Source: JBEULC01 sp045504435 (GTDB lineage: Bacteria > Pseudomonadota > Alphaproteobacteria > WRAU01 > Hepatincolaceae). Taken from it: 64,000 nucleotides of DNA. The stretch's first letter is position 1. Each line of letters opens with the position of its first letter. Below the pieces are notes generated by a model that ran no database searches, was not told the DNA's origin, and saw only the letters and a program-made list of their open reading frames with translations. A program made the translations under genes and the position numbers. Shown piece after piece: positions 11,615 through 22,065 of the stretch. Location of the stretch: the NCBI GenBank assembly GCA_045504435.1, contig JBEULC010000001.1:558001-622000 (forward strand), given 5' to 3'.

Positions 11615-12270
11615 TGGGACAGAAGATTAATCCAATTGGGATCAGATTAAACATTAACCGTACTTGGTCATCAAATTGGTATGCTGATAAAAATTTTGCT
11701 AAGTTTTTGCATGAAGATCTAAAAATAAAAACCATAATTGGAGAAAAAGCCAAAGATGCTGGCATATCTAAAGTATTGATTGAAAGATCTTCTTCTAAAA
11801 AGATTACAATCAATGTCCATTTAGCTAAGCCAGGGGTAATTTTAGGTAAGAAAAAAAATGGCATAGAAGAGCTAAGAAAAAGTCTATTAAAATTAACGGA
11901 AGCAGAAATTAGACTAAATATTGTAGAAGTAAGAAAGCCTGAAATGGATGCTCAGTTAGTAGCTAGTACTATTGCTACTCAATTAGAAAAAAGGATATCT
12001 TTTAGAAGAGCAATGAAAAAAGCTGTACAGGGATGCTTAAAAATGGGTGCAGAAGGTATTAGGGTAAATTGTAGTGGGAGATTGGGGGGGGCAGAAATTG
12101 CTAGAATGGAATGGTATAGAGAAGGTAGAGTGCCTTTACATACATTAAGAGCTGACATTGATTACGGTGAAGCCACAGCATTTACTACGTATGGTACATG
12201 CGGAATCAAGGTTTGGATTTTAAAAGGTGAAGTAACGGAAAAAGATTACTTAGCCGAAAAGAAAAAATAA
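11614..12270 (+). CDS. rpsC: 30S ribosomal protein S3
   Basis: KH-domain protein at the mRNA entry tunnel; 218 aa. [12 protein letters not shown] start, KH motif ([17 protein letters not shown]) and the C-terminal [33 protein letters not shown] block are conserved. An 8-G run at 12084-12091 encodes Gly-Gly in that block. Confidence 0.99.
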   Translation: MGQKINPIGIRLNINRTWSSNWYADKNFAKFLHEDLKIKTIIGEKAKDAGISKVLIERSSSKKITINVHLAKPGVILGKKKNGIEELRKSLLKLTEAEIRLNIVEVRKPEMDAQLVASTIATQLEKRISFRRAMKKAVQGCLKMGAEGIRVNCSGRLGGAEIARMEWYREGRVPLHTLRADIDYGEATAFTTYGTCGIKVWILKGEVTEKDYLAEKKK

Positions 12271-12322
12271 TAAATAATTAGTAGTAAATATATAGATTAA
12301 TGCATAGGATAGGGGTAAAGGA

Positions 12323-12736
12323 ATGTTAAGTCCGGCAAGAACAAAGTTTCGTAAAGCTCATAAAGGTAGAATTCATGGTTTTGAATCAAAAGCTACCGCA
12401 TTAAATTTTGGTCAATTTGGCTTAAAAGCTTTAGATCCAGAACGAATAACTGCAAGGCAAATTGAGGCTGCTAGAAGAGCTATTACTAGATATATGAAAC
12501 GTGCAGGCAGAATGTGGATAAGAATGTTTCCTGATATTCCTGTATCTAAAAAGCCTGCGGAAGTACGTCAAGGTAAAGGTAAGGGTAATCCAGAGTTTTG
12601 GGTTTGCAGAGTAAAACCCGGTAGAATTTTATTTGAGATTGATGGGGTGTCTGAAGAAGTAGCGCGGAGAGCTTTTGAATTAGGGGCTGCCAAATTACCT
12701 ATTTCTACAAAATTTATTAGTAGAGTTATGTATTAA
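12323..12736 (+). CDS. rplP: 50S ribosomal protein L16
   Basis: Binds near the A-site tRNA elbow; 137 aa. [16 protein letters not shown] start, [22 protein letters not shown] and [21 protein letters not shown] are typical. It lies 52 bp after rpsC with an AAAGGA ribosome site, then rpmC follows. Confidence 0.99.
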   Translation: MLSPARTKFRKAHKGRIHGFESKATALNFGQFGLKALDPERITARQIEAARRAITRYMKRAGRMWIRMFPDIPVSKKPAEVRQGKGKGNPEFWVCRVKPGRILFEIDGVSEEVARRAFELGAAKLPISTKFISRVMY

Positions 12737-12760
12737 ATATAGATTAAAGGAATTATTCTT

Positions 12761-12973
12761 ATGAATGTTAAAAATCTAAAGTCTAAAGATCTAAGAAGCA
12801 AGAATGATTTAGACTTAAAACAAGAAATGTTAAAGCTACGCAAAGATTTATTTAATATCAGATTTCAAAAAGCTAGCGGCCAAATGGAAGGGGTTAATCA
12901 ATTGCGTTTTATGAGAAAAAACATAGCGAAGATTAAAACTCTTTTAACAGAGAAGACTAAAAATATAAGATAA
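12761..12973 (+). CDS. rpmC: 50S ribosomal protein L29
   Basis: Small two-helix protein at the tunnel exit next to L23; 70 aa. The LRKDLFNIRFQKASGQ motif followed by a basic helix is the family signature. Encoded in the usual place between rplP and rpsQ. Confidence 0.97.
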   Translation: MNVKNLKSKDLRSKNDLDLKQEMLKLRKDLFNIRFQKASGQMEGVNQLRFMRKNIAKIKTLLTEKTKNIR

Positions 12974-12992
12974 CTGCAGGAGCAATTGAGAG

Positions 12993-13229
12993 ATGCCAAA
13001 AAGAATTTTAGAAGGCGTAGTTGTAAGTGATAAAATGGATAAGACTATTGTGGTAAAAGTTGAAAGATCTATTCAGCATCCTATTTATAAAAAAATTATA
13101 AAAAGATCTAAAAAATATATGGTACACGATGAAGAAAATTCTTCTAAAGAAGGTGATAGGGTAAAAATTTTAGAATCAAGACCATTATCTAAAAATAAAA
13201 ATTGGGAAATTTTAAGTAATACAAAATAA
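12993..13229 (+). CDS. rpsQ: 30S ribosomal protein S17
   Basis: OB-fold 16S rRNA-binding protein; 78 aa. [22 protein letters not shown] start and the [20 protein letters not shown] ending are diagnostic. rplN follows after 13 bp. Confidence 0.98.
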   Translation: MPKRILEGVVVSDKMDKTIVVKVERSIQHPIYKKIIKRSKKYMVHDEENSSKEGDRVKILESRPLSKNKNWEILSNTK

Positions 13230-13242
13230 TTAGGTAAAAAAA

Positions 13243-13611
13243 ATGATACAACAAGAATCAACTTTGCATGTTGCTGACAATTCTGGAGCTAAAATGGTGC
13301 AGTGTATAAAGGTGCTAGGGGGCACTAGAAGAAGAGTAGCTACAGTAGGAGATATTATTGTGGTTAGTGTAAAAAGCGCTATTCCCAATGGTAAGGTTAA
13401 AAAGGGTGAAGTAATGAAAGCGGTTATTGTACGAACAGTGGCTGATGTCAAGAGAGCAGATGGATCTATCATTAGATTTGATAAAAATGCGGCCGTATTA
13501 GTGAATAAAGATCGTGAGCCAATTGGTACCAGAATATTTGGTCCCGTGACTCGTGAATTAAGAGCAAAAAAATTTATGAAGATAATATCTTTAGCCCCTG
13601 AGGTTTTATAA
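13243..13611 (+). CDS. rplN: 50S ribosomal protein L14
   Basis: Forms an intersubunit bridge; 122 aa, the exact family length. [17 protein letters not shown] start and the [19 protein letters not shown] end are highly conserved. The stop codon shares a base with the rplX start (TAATG). Confidence 0.99.
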   Translation: MIQQESTLHVADNSGAKMVQCIKVLGGTRRRVATVGDIIVVSVKSAIPNGKVKKGEVMKAVIVRTVADVKRADGSIIRFDKNAAVLVNKDREPIGTRIFGPVTRELRAKKFMKIISLAPEVL

Positions 13612-13931
13612 TGATTGTAAAAAGTAAAATTAAAAAAGATGATAAAGTAATTATTATTACTGGGAAAGACAAAAGCAAAACTGGTACTATATTAAAAGTT
13701 TTTCCTTCAGAATCAAAGGTGATTGTAGAAGGGGTAAATATTGTTAAAAAACATCAAAAACCTACTCCTACAAATGCAGGAGGACTAGTTTCAAAAGAAG
13801 TACCTATTCATATATCTAATGTGGCTCTTTTAGATCCCTCTAAAGGTAAGCCAACTAAAATAGGATATAAGGTAGAAGATGGTAAAAAAGTAAGATATTG
13901 TAAGCTATCTGGTAATGTTCTAGAAGCCTAA
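13611..13931 (+). CDS. rplX: 50S ribosomal protein L24
   Basis: 50S assembly initiator; 106 aa. KOW motif ([22 protein letters not shown]) at the N-terminus, then [12 protein letters not shown]. Start overlaps the rplN stop by one base. Confidence 0.98.
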   Translation: MIVKSKIKKDDKVIIITGKDKSKTGTILKVFPSESKVIVEGVNIVKKHQKPTPTNAGGLVSKEVPIHISNVALLDPSKGKPTKIGYKVEDGKKVRYCKLSGNVLEA

Positions 13932-13959
13932 TTACAAATAAATAAAAAGAGAATAAAAT

Positions 13960-14505
13960 ATGACTCGTTTACTACAACATTATAAAGATGAAGTAATTTC
14001 AGGTTTAATTAAGGAATTTAATTATAACAATCCTATGATAGTGCCAAAATTAGAAAAAATAGTTATAAATATTGGGGTTGGGGAAGGGGCTATTGATAAA
14101 AAGAAGATAGAAATGCCTTTACAGGAGTTAACTTTAATTTCTGGACAAAAACCTATAGTGTGTCTTTCTAAAAAAGCCATAGCGGCTTTTAAATTAAGGG
14201 AGAATATGCCTATAGGCTGTAAGGTAACTTTAAGAAAAGCAAAAATGTATGAATTTTTAGATAGATTTGTTAATATTGCTTTACCAAGGGTAAGAGACTT
14301 TAGAGGGTTAAGTCATAAAGGTTTTGATGGAAAAGGCAATTATTCTATGGGATTAAAAGAACAAATAATATTTCCAGAAATTGATTACAATAAAATAGAT
14401 AAAATTAGAGGTATGAATATTACTTTTTGTACTACAGCAAAAACGGATAAAGAAGCTAAAGCGCTTTTACAAAAATTTGCTATGCCTTTTATAAACAAGT
14501 CATAA
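13960..14505 (+). CDS. rplE: 50S ribosomal protein L5
   Basis: 5S rRNA-binding protein of the central protuberance; 181 aa. [32 protein letters not shown] and [30 protein letters not shown] blocks are all present. Positioned between rplX and rpsN as in a canonical spc operon. Confidence 0.99.
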   Translation: MTRLLQHYKDEVISGLIKEFNYNNPMIVPKLEKIVINIGVGEGAIDKKKIEMPLQELTLISGQKPIVCLSKKAIAAFKLRENMPIGCKVTLRKAKMYEFLDRFVNIALPRVRDFRGLSHKGFDGKGNYSMGLKEQIIFPEIDYNKIDKIRGMNITFCTTAKTDKEAKALLQKFAMPFINKS

Positions 14506-14533
14506 TATAAAACGAATATAGGAGAATAATGGT

Positions 14534-14839
14534 ATGTCTAAAGCAAGTGCCATTGAAAGAAATAAGAAAAGACAGCAGATGATCATAAAATATAAGGATC
14601 AACGAGATAAATTAAAGCTTATTATTAGTGATAAGGGGGGGGATTCAGAAGAAAAATTCGAAGCGGTACTAAAATTAGCTCAATTACCTAGAAATTCTTC
14701 TTCTACTAGATTTCGTTTAAGATGTGAATTAACTGGCAGACCTAGGGGAAATTATAGGAAATTTTTATTAAGCAGACATAAATTCCGTGAACTTGCTTCA
14801 AAAGGGCAAATTCCTGGTGTAACTAAAGCTAGTTGGTAG
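14534..14839 (+). CDS. rpsN: 30S ribosomal protein S14 (zinc-free type)
   Basis: 30S head protein; 101 aa, the long zinc-independent form without a CxxC pair. The C-terminal [26 protein letters not shown] is diagnostic. An 8-G run at 14635-14642 encodes Gly-Gly in a poorly conserved linker, where slippage would destroy the C-terminus. Confidence 0.98.
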   Translation: MSKASAIERNKKRQQMIIKYKDQRDKLKLIISDKGGDSEEKFEAVLKLAQLPRNSSSTRFRLRCELTGRPRGNYRKFLLSRHKFRELASKGQIPGVTKASW

Positions 14840-14848
14840 GAGAATAAA

Positions 14849-15238
14849 ATGGATATTATTAGTGATATGTTAACAAGAATAAGAAATGGTTTAATGGCTA
14901 AAAAATCTGTAGTGGATGTATTGTATTCAAAACAGAATTTAGGCATATTAAAAGTTCTTAAAGAGGCAGGGTATATTAAAGAATATAAAGAAGTAGATAT
15001 TAGAAAAGGGGTTAAATCCATTAGCGTTGATTTATCTTATTATAACGGAGAACCTGTTATAAAAGAATTAAAACGTATTTCTAAGTCTAGTCGTAGATTC
15101 TATAGATCTATAGAAGATTTACCATTAATTTTTAATGGTTTAGGTATATCTATTTTATCTACTTCTCATGGAGTTTTATCAGACACCGAAGCTAGAGCTC
15201 ATAATGTGGGCGGTGAAATTATTTGTTCGGTATTTTAA
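14849..15238 (+). CDS. rpsH: 30S ribosomal protein S8
   Basis: Central-domain 16S rRNA binder, and an spc operon repressor in many bacteria; 129 aa. DIISDMLTRIRNG start and the GLGISILSTSHGVLSDTEARAHNVGGEIIC-type C-terminus (family end is usually GGE-C-V/F) are conserved. GGAG precedes the start. Confidence 0.98.
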   Translation: MDIISDMLTRIRNGLMAKKSVVDVLYSKQNLGILKVLKEAGYIKEYKEVDIRKGVKSISVDLSYYNGEPVIKELKRISKSSRRFYRSIEDLPLIFNGLGISILSTSHGVLSDTEARAHNVGGEIICSVF

Positions 15239-15254
15239 TTAGAAGGAATTTATA

Positions 15255-15788
15255 ATGTCAAGAGTTGGTAAGTATCCCATTATTTTAAAAAATGATATTA
15301 CAGTGGATTTAAAGGACAATATTCTTAATATCAAAGGTAAAAAAGGCGAAGCTAATTTATTAATACCTGTTGATGTGCAAATTAAGCATGAGGACAATAC
15401 TATAGCTATTAGTCCGCAAAATGATACTTTACAAGCCAGAAAGCTATGGGGATCTTTTAGAGCATTAATTAATAATATGGTAATAGGTGTATCTGAGGGC
15501 TTTAAAATTACTTTGGATATATCAGGCGTTGGCTATAGGGCCACTGTTCAAGGTAAAAACTTGGTTTTACAGCTTGGATTTAGTCATGATATTATTTTTC
15601 CTATTCCTGAAGATATTTCTATTGTATGTCCAGATGCTACTCATATTACAATTGAGGGTTTAGATAAACAAAAAGTTGGTCAAGTAGCTGCAAAGATTAG
15701 AGCCTACAAAAAACCTGAACCTTATAAAGGTAAAGGTATTAAATATTCAGATGAAGTAATATTAAGAAAAGAAGGTAAAAAGAAATAG
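15255..15788 (+). CDS. rplF: 50S ribosomal protein L6
   Basis: Near the sarcin-ricin loop; 177 aa with two homologous domains. MSRVGKYPI start and the C-terminal [26 protein letters not shown] signature are intact. rplR begins 2 bp after the stop. Confidence 0.99.
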   Translation: MSRVGKYPIILKNDITVDLKDNILNIKGKKGEANLLIPVDVQIKHEDNTIAISPQNDTLQARKLWGSFRALINNMVIGVSEGFKITLDISGVGYRATVQGKNLVLQLGFSHDIIFPIPEDISIVCPDATHITIEGLDKQKVGQVAAKIRAYKKPEPYKGKGIKYSDEVILRKEGKKK

Positions 15789-15789
15789 C

Positions 15790-16167
15790 ATGTTAAGAAA
15801 AATTAAAGATAAAGAACAGTCTATATTTTTGAGAAGAAGGAATAGAATTCGTTATAAACTGAAAAAAACTCAAAATAAAAAACCTAGATTAAGTGTATAC
15901 ATTTCAAATTTACACATTTATGCGCAGGTTATTAATGATTTAACTAATCAAACCGTAGCATCAGCTTCTACATTAGATAAAGAATTAAAAGGGGTGTTAG
16001 AAAAAACCTCTAATAAAGATGCTGCCAGCGCGGTAGGTAAATTGGTAGCAGAAAGATTAGCAAAAACTGGTATTAATGAAGTGGTTTTCGATAGAGGCGG
16101 CAAATTATTTCATGGAAAAATAAAAAACTTAGCAGATTCTGCTAGAGAACATGGATTAAAATTTTAA
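15790..16167 (+). CDS. rplR: 50S ribosomal protein L18
   Basis: 5S rRNA-binding protein; 125 aa. [12 protein letters not shown] basic start, [16 protein letters not shown] and the [27 protein letters not shown] end fit the family. Between rplF and rpsE as expected. Confidence 0.98.
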   Translation: MLRKIKDKEQSIFLRRRNRIRYKLKKTQNKKPRLSVYISNLHIYAQVINDLTNQTVASASTLDKELKGVLEKTSNKDAASAVGKLVAERLAKTGINEVVFDRGGKLFHGKIKNLADSAREHGLKF

Positions 16168-16182
16168 GGAGTAAAATCTAAT

Positions 16183-16761
16183 ATGTTAGCACCTAAAGAA
16201 AATAAGAGAAAAAGAGAACCTAAAGAAAAATCAGAATTAAGTGAAAAATTAGTACATGTAAATAGAGTTGCTAAAGTAGTGAAAGGCGGAAGAAGATTTG
16301 CGTTCGCTGCCTTAGTTGTAGTTGGAGATGGTAAAGGTAAAATAGGTTTTGGTTCAGCCAAGGCCAAAGAAGTGCCAGATGCCGTATTAAAAGCTACTCA
16401 TTCTGCTAAAGCTGCTATGATTCATATTAGTATGAAAGAGGGTAGAACCTTACATCATGATATTGTGGCAAAGTTTGGTGCAGGTAAGGTAATTATGAGA
16501 ACTGCCAAACCAGGTACGGGGGTGATTGCAGGAGGTGCTATGCGAGCAGTATTTGAGGTGATGGGTATTCAAGATGTGGTGGCTAAATCCATAGGAAGTA
16601 CTAATCCCCATAATTTAGTTAGAGCAACGTTAGCAGCTTTAAAAGCTATATATTCTCCTAAAATCATAGCTAAACACAGAGGTAAAAATATTGGTGAGAT
16701 TGTAGCTAAAAAATTTGTAGGAATGCCACCTCAAGATATAATTGTTGATAAAGTAAATTAA
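16183..16761 (+). CDS. rpsE: 30S ribosomal protein S5
   Basis: Decoding-fidelity protein; 192 aa. The double-stranded-RNA-binding-like N domain ([25 protein letters not shown]) and the C domain ([29 protein letters not shown]) are conserved. A basic/acidic N-terminal tail of about 20 residues precedes them, common in alphaproteobacteria. Confidence 0.99.
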   Translation: MLAPKENKRKREPKEKSELSEKLVHVNRVAKVVKGGRRFAFAALVVVGDGKGKIGFGSAKAKEVPDAVLKATHSAKAAMIHISMKEGRTLHHDIVAKFGAGKVIMRTAKPGTGVIAGGAMRAVFEVMGIQDVVAKSIGSTNPHNLVRATLAALKAIYSPKIIAKHRGKNIGEIVAKKFVGMPPQDIIVDKVN

Positions 16762-16831
16762 AACCAAAGTTAAGCTAATATTCAAGTTTTTAAAAAATTT
16801 GATAAATTACTTCAAAATACAGGTAAATTAA

Positions 16832-17050
16832 ATGGTTAATCTAGAAAAAAATAAAAATACCGTTAAAGCGGGAAATAATAAAGTTGTTAAAATTGAGCAA
16901 ATAAGAAGTGCGATTAGAAAGCCTAAAGATCAAACTGATACTTTAATTGGGTTAAAATTAAACAAGCTTCATAGAATTAGCGAATTAAAAGATACTCCAG
17001 AAGTTAGGGGTATGATAAGAAAAGTAGCACATTTGATTAAGGTTCTATAA
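16832..17050 (+). CDS. rpmD: 50S ribosomal protein L30 with N-terminal extension
   Basis: Small 50S protein; 72 aa against the usual 58-65. The conserved part ([29 protein letters not shown]...DTPEVRGMI) begins near residue 18, so the first 17 residues (Lys/Asn-rich) are an extension; no internal ATG gives a better start. Located between rpsE and rplO. Confidence 0.96.
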   Translation: MVNLEKNKNTVKAGNNKVVKIEQIRSAIRKPKDQTDTLIGLKLNKLHRISELKDTPEVRGMIRKVAHLIKVL

Positions 17051-17081
17051 AAATATTTTTATTTACTGTAAGGGGTTATAA

Positions 17082-17582
17082 ATGAAACTAAATGAAATAA
17101 GAGATAATATCGGAGCTACCCATGCCAAAAAATTGGTTGGCAGAGGGATCGGATCTGGTAAAGGAAAAACTTCAGGTAAAGGTCATAAAGGGCAAAAAGC
17201 TCGTGGTACCGGCAAAGTTAGAGCAGGGTTTGAAGGCGGACAAAATCCTATTTATAGGAGAATGCCAAAAAGAGGATTTAATAATCCCTTTGCCAAAGAA
17301 TATTTTCTAATAAATCCAGGTAATATTTCTAAATATATTGATGAAGGTCTTCTTGATAAAACTACCACTATCAATTATGATTATTTAAAAAGTGTAGGTT
17401 TAATTAAAAGAAATTTAGATGGAATTAGGATAGTTAATAAAGGCTCATTAGCTCATGCGATTAAGTTAGAAGCTCAAGGGGTTTCAGCAGCGGCTCATGA
17501 AGAGATTAAAGCTAAAGGTGGATCCGTGGATTTAATAGTTGCTGCCAAATTTATTAATGAGAAAAAACAATATAGTAAATAA
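17082..17582 (+). CDS. rplO: 50S ribosomal protein L15
   Basis: Late-assembly 50S protein; 166 aa. The Gly/Lys-rich N-terminus (GRGIGSGKGKTSGKGHKGQKAR) and RRMPKRGFNNPF are diagnostic. It precedes secY by 33 bp, the conserved order. GGGGTT lies upstream as a weak ribosome site. Confidence 0.98.
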   Translation: MKLNEIRDNIGATHAKKLVGRGIGSGKGKTSGKGHKGQKARGTGKVRAGFEGGQNPIYRRMPKRGFNNPFAKEYFLINPGNISKYIDEGLLDKTTTINYDYLKSVGLIKRNLDGIRIVNKGSLAHAIKLEAQGVSAAAHEEIKAKGGSVDLIVAAKFINEKKQYSK

Positions 17583-17615
17583 AATTAAATAAAATCTGAT
17601 AAGGGATAAAGACAA

Positions 17616-18950
17616 GTGGCTAAAAACTTAAACTCCAATGTAGCCCCTAAATTAGGCGCATGGTCTAAGGCTTCAGCTTTAAAGAATAGAATTTTATTTA
17701 CTTTAGGCGTCTTAGTAATCTATAGGTTAGGGACATATATTCCTATACCTGGCATTAATCCTTTAGTATTAAAGGATTTTCTATCGGATAATTCTCAAGG
17801 GTTATTAGGAATATTTGATTTATTTTCAGGGGGAGCTCTGGGAAGAATGACAATTTTTGCTTTGAATATAATACCCTATATCACTGCCTCTATTATGATG
17901 CAATTATTTGTCATCATTTTTCCTTATTTAAATGAGCTAAGAAAAGAAGGCGAAAGTGGTAGAAGAGAAATCAATCAATATACAAGATATCTTACTTTAA
18001 TTGTTTGCTTTATTCAAGCTTTAGGGATCGCAATTGGGTTAGAAAGTCTTCAAGCTGGTAACGTTAGCGCTGTAATAGAGCCAGGTTGGATGTTCAGAAT
18101 TATGACGGCTATTACCTTAACGGCTGGTACTTTTTTTGTTCTCTGGATGGGTGAAAAAATTACCGAAAGAGGAATAGGTAATGGAGTTTCTTTAATAATA
18201 TTTGCCGGGATCGTTGCTAATTTACCATTTGCTTTAGCTACTTTATTAACTCTAGGTGAAAAAGGCGCTTTATCAGTTATTACAGTAATTGGCATTTTAA
18301 TTATGGTAGTATTAATAATATATGGCATAGTGTTTATGGAAACTGCGCAAAGAAGAATAGTAGTTAAATATCCAAAGAGACAAATTGGCAATAATAAACT
18401 TTCCTCAGGGGAATCTTCTTATTTACCTTTAAAAATTAACAATGCTGGTGTGATTCCACCAATTTTTGCTAGCTCTTTATTGTTGGTTCCAGCTACTCTT
18501 TTGAGCTTTTCAGGGGAGGCTAATTCGTGGTTAGGAAACTTAGGAGTTTACTTAGGTAGAGGGCAATTTTTATATTTATTTTTATATGCAGCATTAATAA
18601 CTTTTTTTGCCTTCTTTTATGTTTCAGTGGTGTTTAATCCTAAAGAAACAGCGGATAATTTAAAAAACCATGGCGGTATAATTTTAGGCATCAGACCAGG
18701 CAATGATACTAGTAAATATTTAGAATTTGTATTAAATCGTTTAACTGCCATTGGGGCTTTTTATTTGGTGTTGGTTTGTTTATTGCCAGAATTTTTAATT
18801 TCTAAATTATCCATACCTTTTTATTTTGGGGGTACTAGTCTATTAATTGTTGTTTCAGTTACTATTGATACTATAACTCAGGTACAATCTCATCTTATGT
18901 CTTACCAATATGATAATATTCTTAAAAAAGCCAAGGCGGGAAAAAGATAA
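17616..18950 (+). CDS. secY: Protein translocase subunit SecY
   Basis: Channel of the Sec translocon in the inner membrane; 444 aa with ten predicted membrane segments. The plug region (GLLGIFDLFSGGALGRMTIFALNIIPYITASIMMQL) and cytoplasmic loop C5 (NPKETADNLKNHGGIILGIRPG) are characteristic. Translation starts at GTG (17616) after AAGGGA. In the spc operon before adk. Confidence 0.99.
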   Translation: MAKNLNSNVAPKLGAWSKASALKNRILFTLGVLVIYRLGTYIPIPGINPLVLKDFLSDNSQGLLGIFDLFSGGALGRMTIFALNIIPYITASIMMQLFVIIFPYLNELRKEGESGRREINQYTRYLTLIVCFIQALGIAIGLESLQAGNVSAVIEPGWMFRIMTAITLTAGTFFVLWMGEKITERGIGNGVSLIIFAGIVANLPFALATLLTLGEKGALSVITVIGILIMVVLIIYGIVFMETAQRRIVVKYPKRQIGNNKLSSGESSYLPLKINNAGVIPPIFASSLLLVPATLLSFSGEANSWLGNLGVYLGRGQFLYLFLYAALITFFAFFYVSVVFNPKETADNLKNHGGIILGIRPGNDTSKYLEFVLNRLTAIGAFYLVLVCLLPEFLISKLSIPFYFGGTSLLIVVSVTIDTITQVQSHLMSYQYDNILKKAKAGKR

Positions 18951-18952
18951 AA

Positions 18953-19612
18953 ATGGATAAAATCGTAGCATTATTAATTGGTCCCCCAGGTAGTGGTAAG
19001 GGATTTCAGGCAAAAATAATCCAAGAATTATTTAATATTCCGCATATTTCTACAGGAGATATGTTGAGAGAAGAAATTAAAAATAAAACTTCTTTAGGGG
19101 CAATTATTGAGGAAAAGATTGCTTCCGGTAAATTGGTAGAAGATTCCATAATGAATAAATTATTAGAAGAAAAAATCAAAAAACCAGAAAGTATAAAGGG
19201 TTTTATATTAGATGGGTATCCTAGAACCTTAGCTCAGGCTATTAATTTAGATTATATATTTGTAAATCATAATATTACAAATTATAAAGTTATAGAATTA
19301 GTGGTAGGGGATAAAGTAGTTATAGAGCGTATCTTAAATAGGTATACTTGTTTAAATTGTGGGTCTGTATATAACAAAATTTCTAATAATCCCCAGGTAG
19401 AGGGAGTTTGTGATAATTGTAAAAGCAAAAATTTATCTAAGAGATCTGATGATGTGTTAGAGGTAGTTGAGCAACGATTAGTTACTTACCATAATCAGGT
19501 TAAGCCTATTTTAGAATATTATGATAAAAAGAATAAAAGATATGTTATGCCAACAGATCAAGGCACAGAAGAAAATTATAAAAAACAATTACTTAAAATC
19601 ATAAATAATTAA
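18953..19612 (+). CDS. adk: Adenylate kinase, zinc-type lid, altered P-loop
   Basis: Interconverts ATP+AMP and 2 ADP; 219 aa. The P-loop reads GPPGSGKGFQ with Phe18 where almost all homologues have Thr (GKGTQ). The rest is typical: DGYPRT (AMP side), and a lid with four Cys (CLNCG...CDNCKSK) for zinc. It starts 2 bp after secY and is followed by an internal promoter before rpsM. Confidence 0.97.
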   Translation: MDKIVALLIGPPGSGKGFQAKIIQELFNIPHISTGDMLREEIKNKTSLGAIIEEKIASGKLVEDSIMNKLLEEKIKKPESIKGFILDGYPRTLAQAINLDYIFVNHNITNYKVIELVVGDKVVIERILNRYTCLNCGSVYNKISNNPQVEGVCDNCKSKNLSKRSDDVLEVVEQRLVTYHNQVKPILEYYDKKNKRYVMPTDQGTEENYKKQLLKIINN

Positions 19613-19619
19613 CAAAGTA

Positions 19620-19648
19620 TTGACATAAAAAAGAATATTAGTTAAAGT
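19620..19648 (+). promoter_or_regulatory. Sigma-70-type promoter upstream of rpsM
   Basis: TTGACA (19620-19625), a 17-bp spacer, then TAAAGT (19643-19648), in the 89-bp gap between adk and rpsM. The -35 is perfect and the spacing optimal; the -10 is less good. It would provide separate transcription of rpsM-rpsK-rpoA-rplQ. Confidence 0.5.
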
Positions 19649-19701
19649 ACATTAATAATAAATTTGATTGAAAAATCTAAATAAATTAGGGAGATATAAG
19701 T

Positions 19702-20076
19702 TTGGCTCGTATAGCAGGTATAAATATTCCAAATGCAAAGCGCTTAGAGATAGCTTTAACATACATTTATGGAATAGGATTAAAAACATCTTTGGAGATA
19801 TGTGGTAAAGCCGGACTTTCTCCTGATACTAGGGTTCATGCTTTAACAGAAGCAGAAGTATCAAAACTTAGAGAAACTATAGATAAAGATTATACTGTAG
19901 AGGGAGATCTTAAAAGGGTAAGTTATCTTAACATTAAAAGGTTAATGGATCTTGGATGTTATAGAGGATTAAGACATAGAAAGAATTTGCCAGTTAGAGG
20001 TCAACGTACTCATACCAATGCGAGAACAAGAAAAGGGCCTGCTAAAGCTATAGCTGGAAAGAAAATTGCAAATTAG
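19702..20076 (+). CDS. rpsM: 30S ribosomal protein S13
   Basis: 30S head protein contacting the P-site tRNA and S19; 124 aa. [25 protein letters not shown] start and [26 protein letters not shown] end are diagnostic. The start is TTG after GGGAG; no ATG fits the conserved N-terminus. Confidence 0.99.
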   Translation: MARIAGINIPNAKRLEIALTYIYGIGLKTSLEICGKAGLSPDTRVHALTEAEVSKLRETIDKDYTVEGDLKRVSYLNIKRLMDLGCYRGLRHRKNLPVRGQRTHTNARTRKGPAKAIAGKKIAN

Positions 20077-20087
20077 GATAATTAAAA

Positions 20088-20483
20088 ATGGCTAAAGTAG
20101 CAGATAAACAAAAACTAAAAAAACGTGAGAAAAAAAATATTGTTACGGGCGTAGCACATGTTAGCTCAACTTTTAATAATACTTTGGTAACTATAACCGA
20201 TCTACAAGGTAATACTATTGCATGGTCTTCTTCAGGTCATCAAGGCTTTAAGGGATCAAGAAAATCTACCCCTTATGCTTCACAATTAGCGGCAGAAGTT
20301 GCTTCTAAAAAAGCCATGGAACATGGTTTAAAATTTATTTCAGTGGAAGTAAGAGGACCAGGCACAGGCAGAGAGTCAGCATTAAGAACATTTCAAACAG
20401 TAGGTTTGACCGTAACAGCAATCAAAGATGTAACCCCTATTCCTCACAACGGCTGTCGCCCTAGTAAAAAGAGAAGAGTATAA
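20088..20483 (+). CDS. rpsK: 30S ribosomal protein S11
   Basis: Platform protein near the mRNA exit; 131 aa. [18 protein letters not shown] and the C-terminal [17 protein letters not shown] are invariant features. 11 bp after rpsM, 82 bp before rpoA. Confidence 0.99.
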   Translation: MAKVADKQKLKKREKKNIVTGVAHVSSTFNNTLVTITDLQGNTIAWSSSGHQGFKGSRKSTPYASQLAAEVASKKAMEHGLKFISVEVRGPGTGRESALRTFQTVGLTVTAIKDVTPIPHNGCRPSKKRRV

Positions 20484-20565
20484 CATAATATAATTAAAGA
20501 TTATGTTAAATATAGTGGTTCATTAATTTAAACTTATTTAATTTAGTATTACGAGGTAACTAATA

Positions 20566-21594
20566 GTGATAGAACAAAATTGGCAAGGCTTAATTAAACC
20601 TAAAAAGGTTGAATTGCTTATTGAGAAAAATAAAAGTAAAAACACTAAAGCTAAACTTGTTGTTGAACCATTAGAAAGAGGGTTTGGAGTTACTTTAGGT
20701 AATGCCTTAAGAAGAGTTTTGCTTTCTTCATTACAAGGGGCAGGAGTTACATCAATAAAAATTAAGGGTGTTTTACAAGAATTTTCTTCAATTGCAGGAA
20801 TTTCAGAAGATGTGGCCGATATTATTTTAAATATTAAAGATTTAAAAATTAAATCCAGCACTTCTAATCCCACTACTTTACAAATTAAAGTAAAAGGGCC
20901 TAAAGTTATTACTGCAGCTGATATCATTGAAAACCATAATGTGGAGATCTTAAATAAAGATTTAGTCATTTGTACGTTAGCTAAAGATGTGGATTTTGAT
21001 ATGTTATTAAACGTAGAGGTAGGCAAAGGATATTCTTCAGTAGAAAGTAGAATAGTAAATGACAAAGAAATAGGGGTTATTTTAATAGATACCTTATTTT
21101 CCCCAGTTGAAAGAGTAAAATACGAAGTGGAAAACGCTCGTGTTGGTCAAATGACAGATTATGATAAATTATATTTAGAAGTAACTACTAATGGCTCTAT
21201 AACTCCAGAGGATGCGGTGGGCTTTGCAGCTAAAATCCTTCAAGAGCAGTTAAATTGCTTTGTTAATTTTTCTGCGCCTGTTACGGAAACTAAAGTAATA
21301 AAAGAAGAAGTTGATAAATTACCTTTTGATAAAAACTTATTGAAAAAAGTAGATGAATTAGAGTTTTCTGTAAGATCTGCTAATTGCCTTAAAAATGATA
21401 ACATTATATATATAGGTAGTTTGGTACAAAAAACAGAGGGTGATATGTTAAGAACCCCAAATTTTGGTAGAAAATCTTTAAATGAGATTAGAGATATTTT
21501 ATCTAAAATGGGATTATACTTAGGTATGCAAGTTGAGGGTTGGCCACCTGCTAATATTGAAGAACTAGCAAAAAAATATGAAGACAAATATTAA
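20566..21594 (+). CDS. rpoA: RNA polymerase subunit alpha
   Basis: Assembly platform of RNA polymerase; 342 aa. N-terminal domain with [23 protein letters not shown], linker near residue 235, C-terminal domain with [19 protein letters not shown] and [12 protein letters not shown] that binds UP elements and activators. Start is GTG after GAGG. rplQ follows, as in the alpha operon. Confidence 0.99.
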   Translation: MIEQNWQGLIKPKKVELLIEKNKSKNTKAKLVVEPLERGFGVTLGNALRRVLLSSLQGAGVTSIKIKGVLQEFSSIAGISEDVADIILNIKDLKIKSSTSNPTTLQIKVKGPKVITAADIIENHNVEILNKDLVICTLAKDVDFDMLLNVEVGKGYSSVESRIVNDKEIGVILIDTLFSPVERVKYEVENARVGQMTDYDKLYLEVTTNGSITPEDAVGFAAKILQEQLNCFVNFSAPVTETKVIKEEVDKLPFDKNLLKKVDELEFSVRSANCLKNDNIIYIGSLVQKTEGDMLRTPNFGRKSLNEIRDILSKMGLYLGMQVEGWPPANIEELAKKYEDKY

Positions 21595-21636
21595 TTATAT
21601 AGATATATAACCAAAAAGTTATAAAGGGATTATAGG

Positions 21637-22065
21637 ATGAGACACAAGATTAGTGGTAGGAAACTTGGTAGAACCAGTAGCGAAAGAAAAGCTTTATTTA
21701 AAAATATGGCTACTTCTTTAATCTTGCATGAGCAAATTAAATCTACGTTACCTAAGGCTAAAGAGCTTAGATCTTATGTGGACAAATTAATTACTTTAGG
21801 AAAAAAAGGATCGTTATCTAATAGAAGGCAAGCCTTTGCTTTATTAAGAGATGAAGATAGTGTAACTAAATTATTTACCTTGTTAAATACTCGCTATCAA
21901 GATAGGAACGGGGGTTATACTAGAGTAGTAAAATTTGGCTTTAGAAAGGGAGATAATGCTCCAATGGCTATTATTGAACTCGTAGATAAAGATATAAATG
22001 CAAAAGGCTTAAAAGATAAAGAAGCTGATGCTTTAAGAAAGAAATTGATGCAACAAGAAGAATAA
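21637..22065 (+). CDS. rplQ: 50S ribosomal protein L17
   Basis: 50S protein near the tunnel exit; 142 aa. [29 protein letters not shown] start and [25 protein letters not shown] are typical, with a short charged C-terminal tail. Last gene of the alpha operon. Confidence 0.99.
   Translation: MRHKISGRKLGRTSSERKALFKNMATSLILHEQIKSTLPKAKELRSYVDKLITLGKKGSLSNRRQAFALLRDEDSVTKLFTLLNTRYQDRNGGYTRVVKFGFRKGDNAPMAIIELVDKDINAKGLKDKEADALRKKLMQQEE

Noticed and set aside
17122..17310. 62-aa frame inside rplO
   Set aside because: Out-of-frame shadow of the conserved L15 sequence.
19613..19701. Missing rpmJ between secY/adk and rpsM
   Set aside because: Alphaproteobacteria commonly carry rpmJ elsewhere, so its absence here is not notable.
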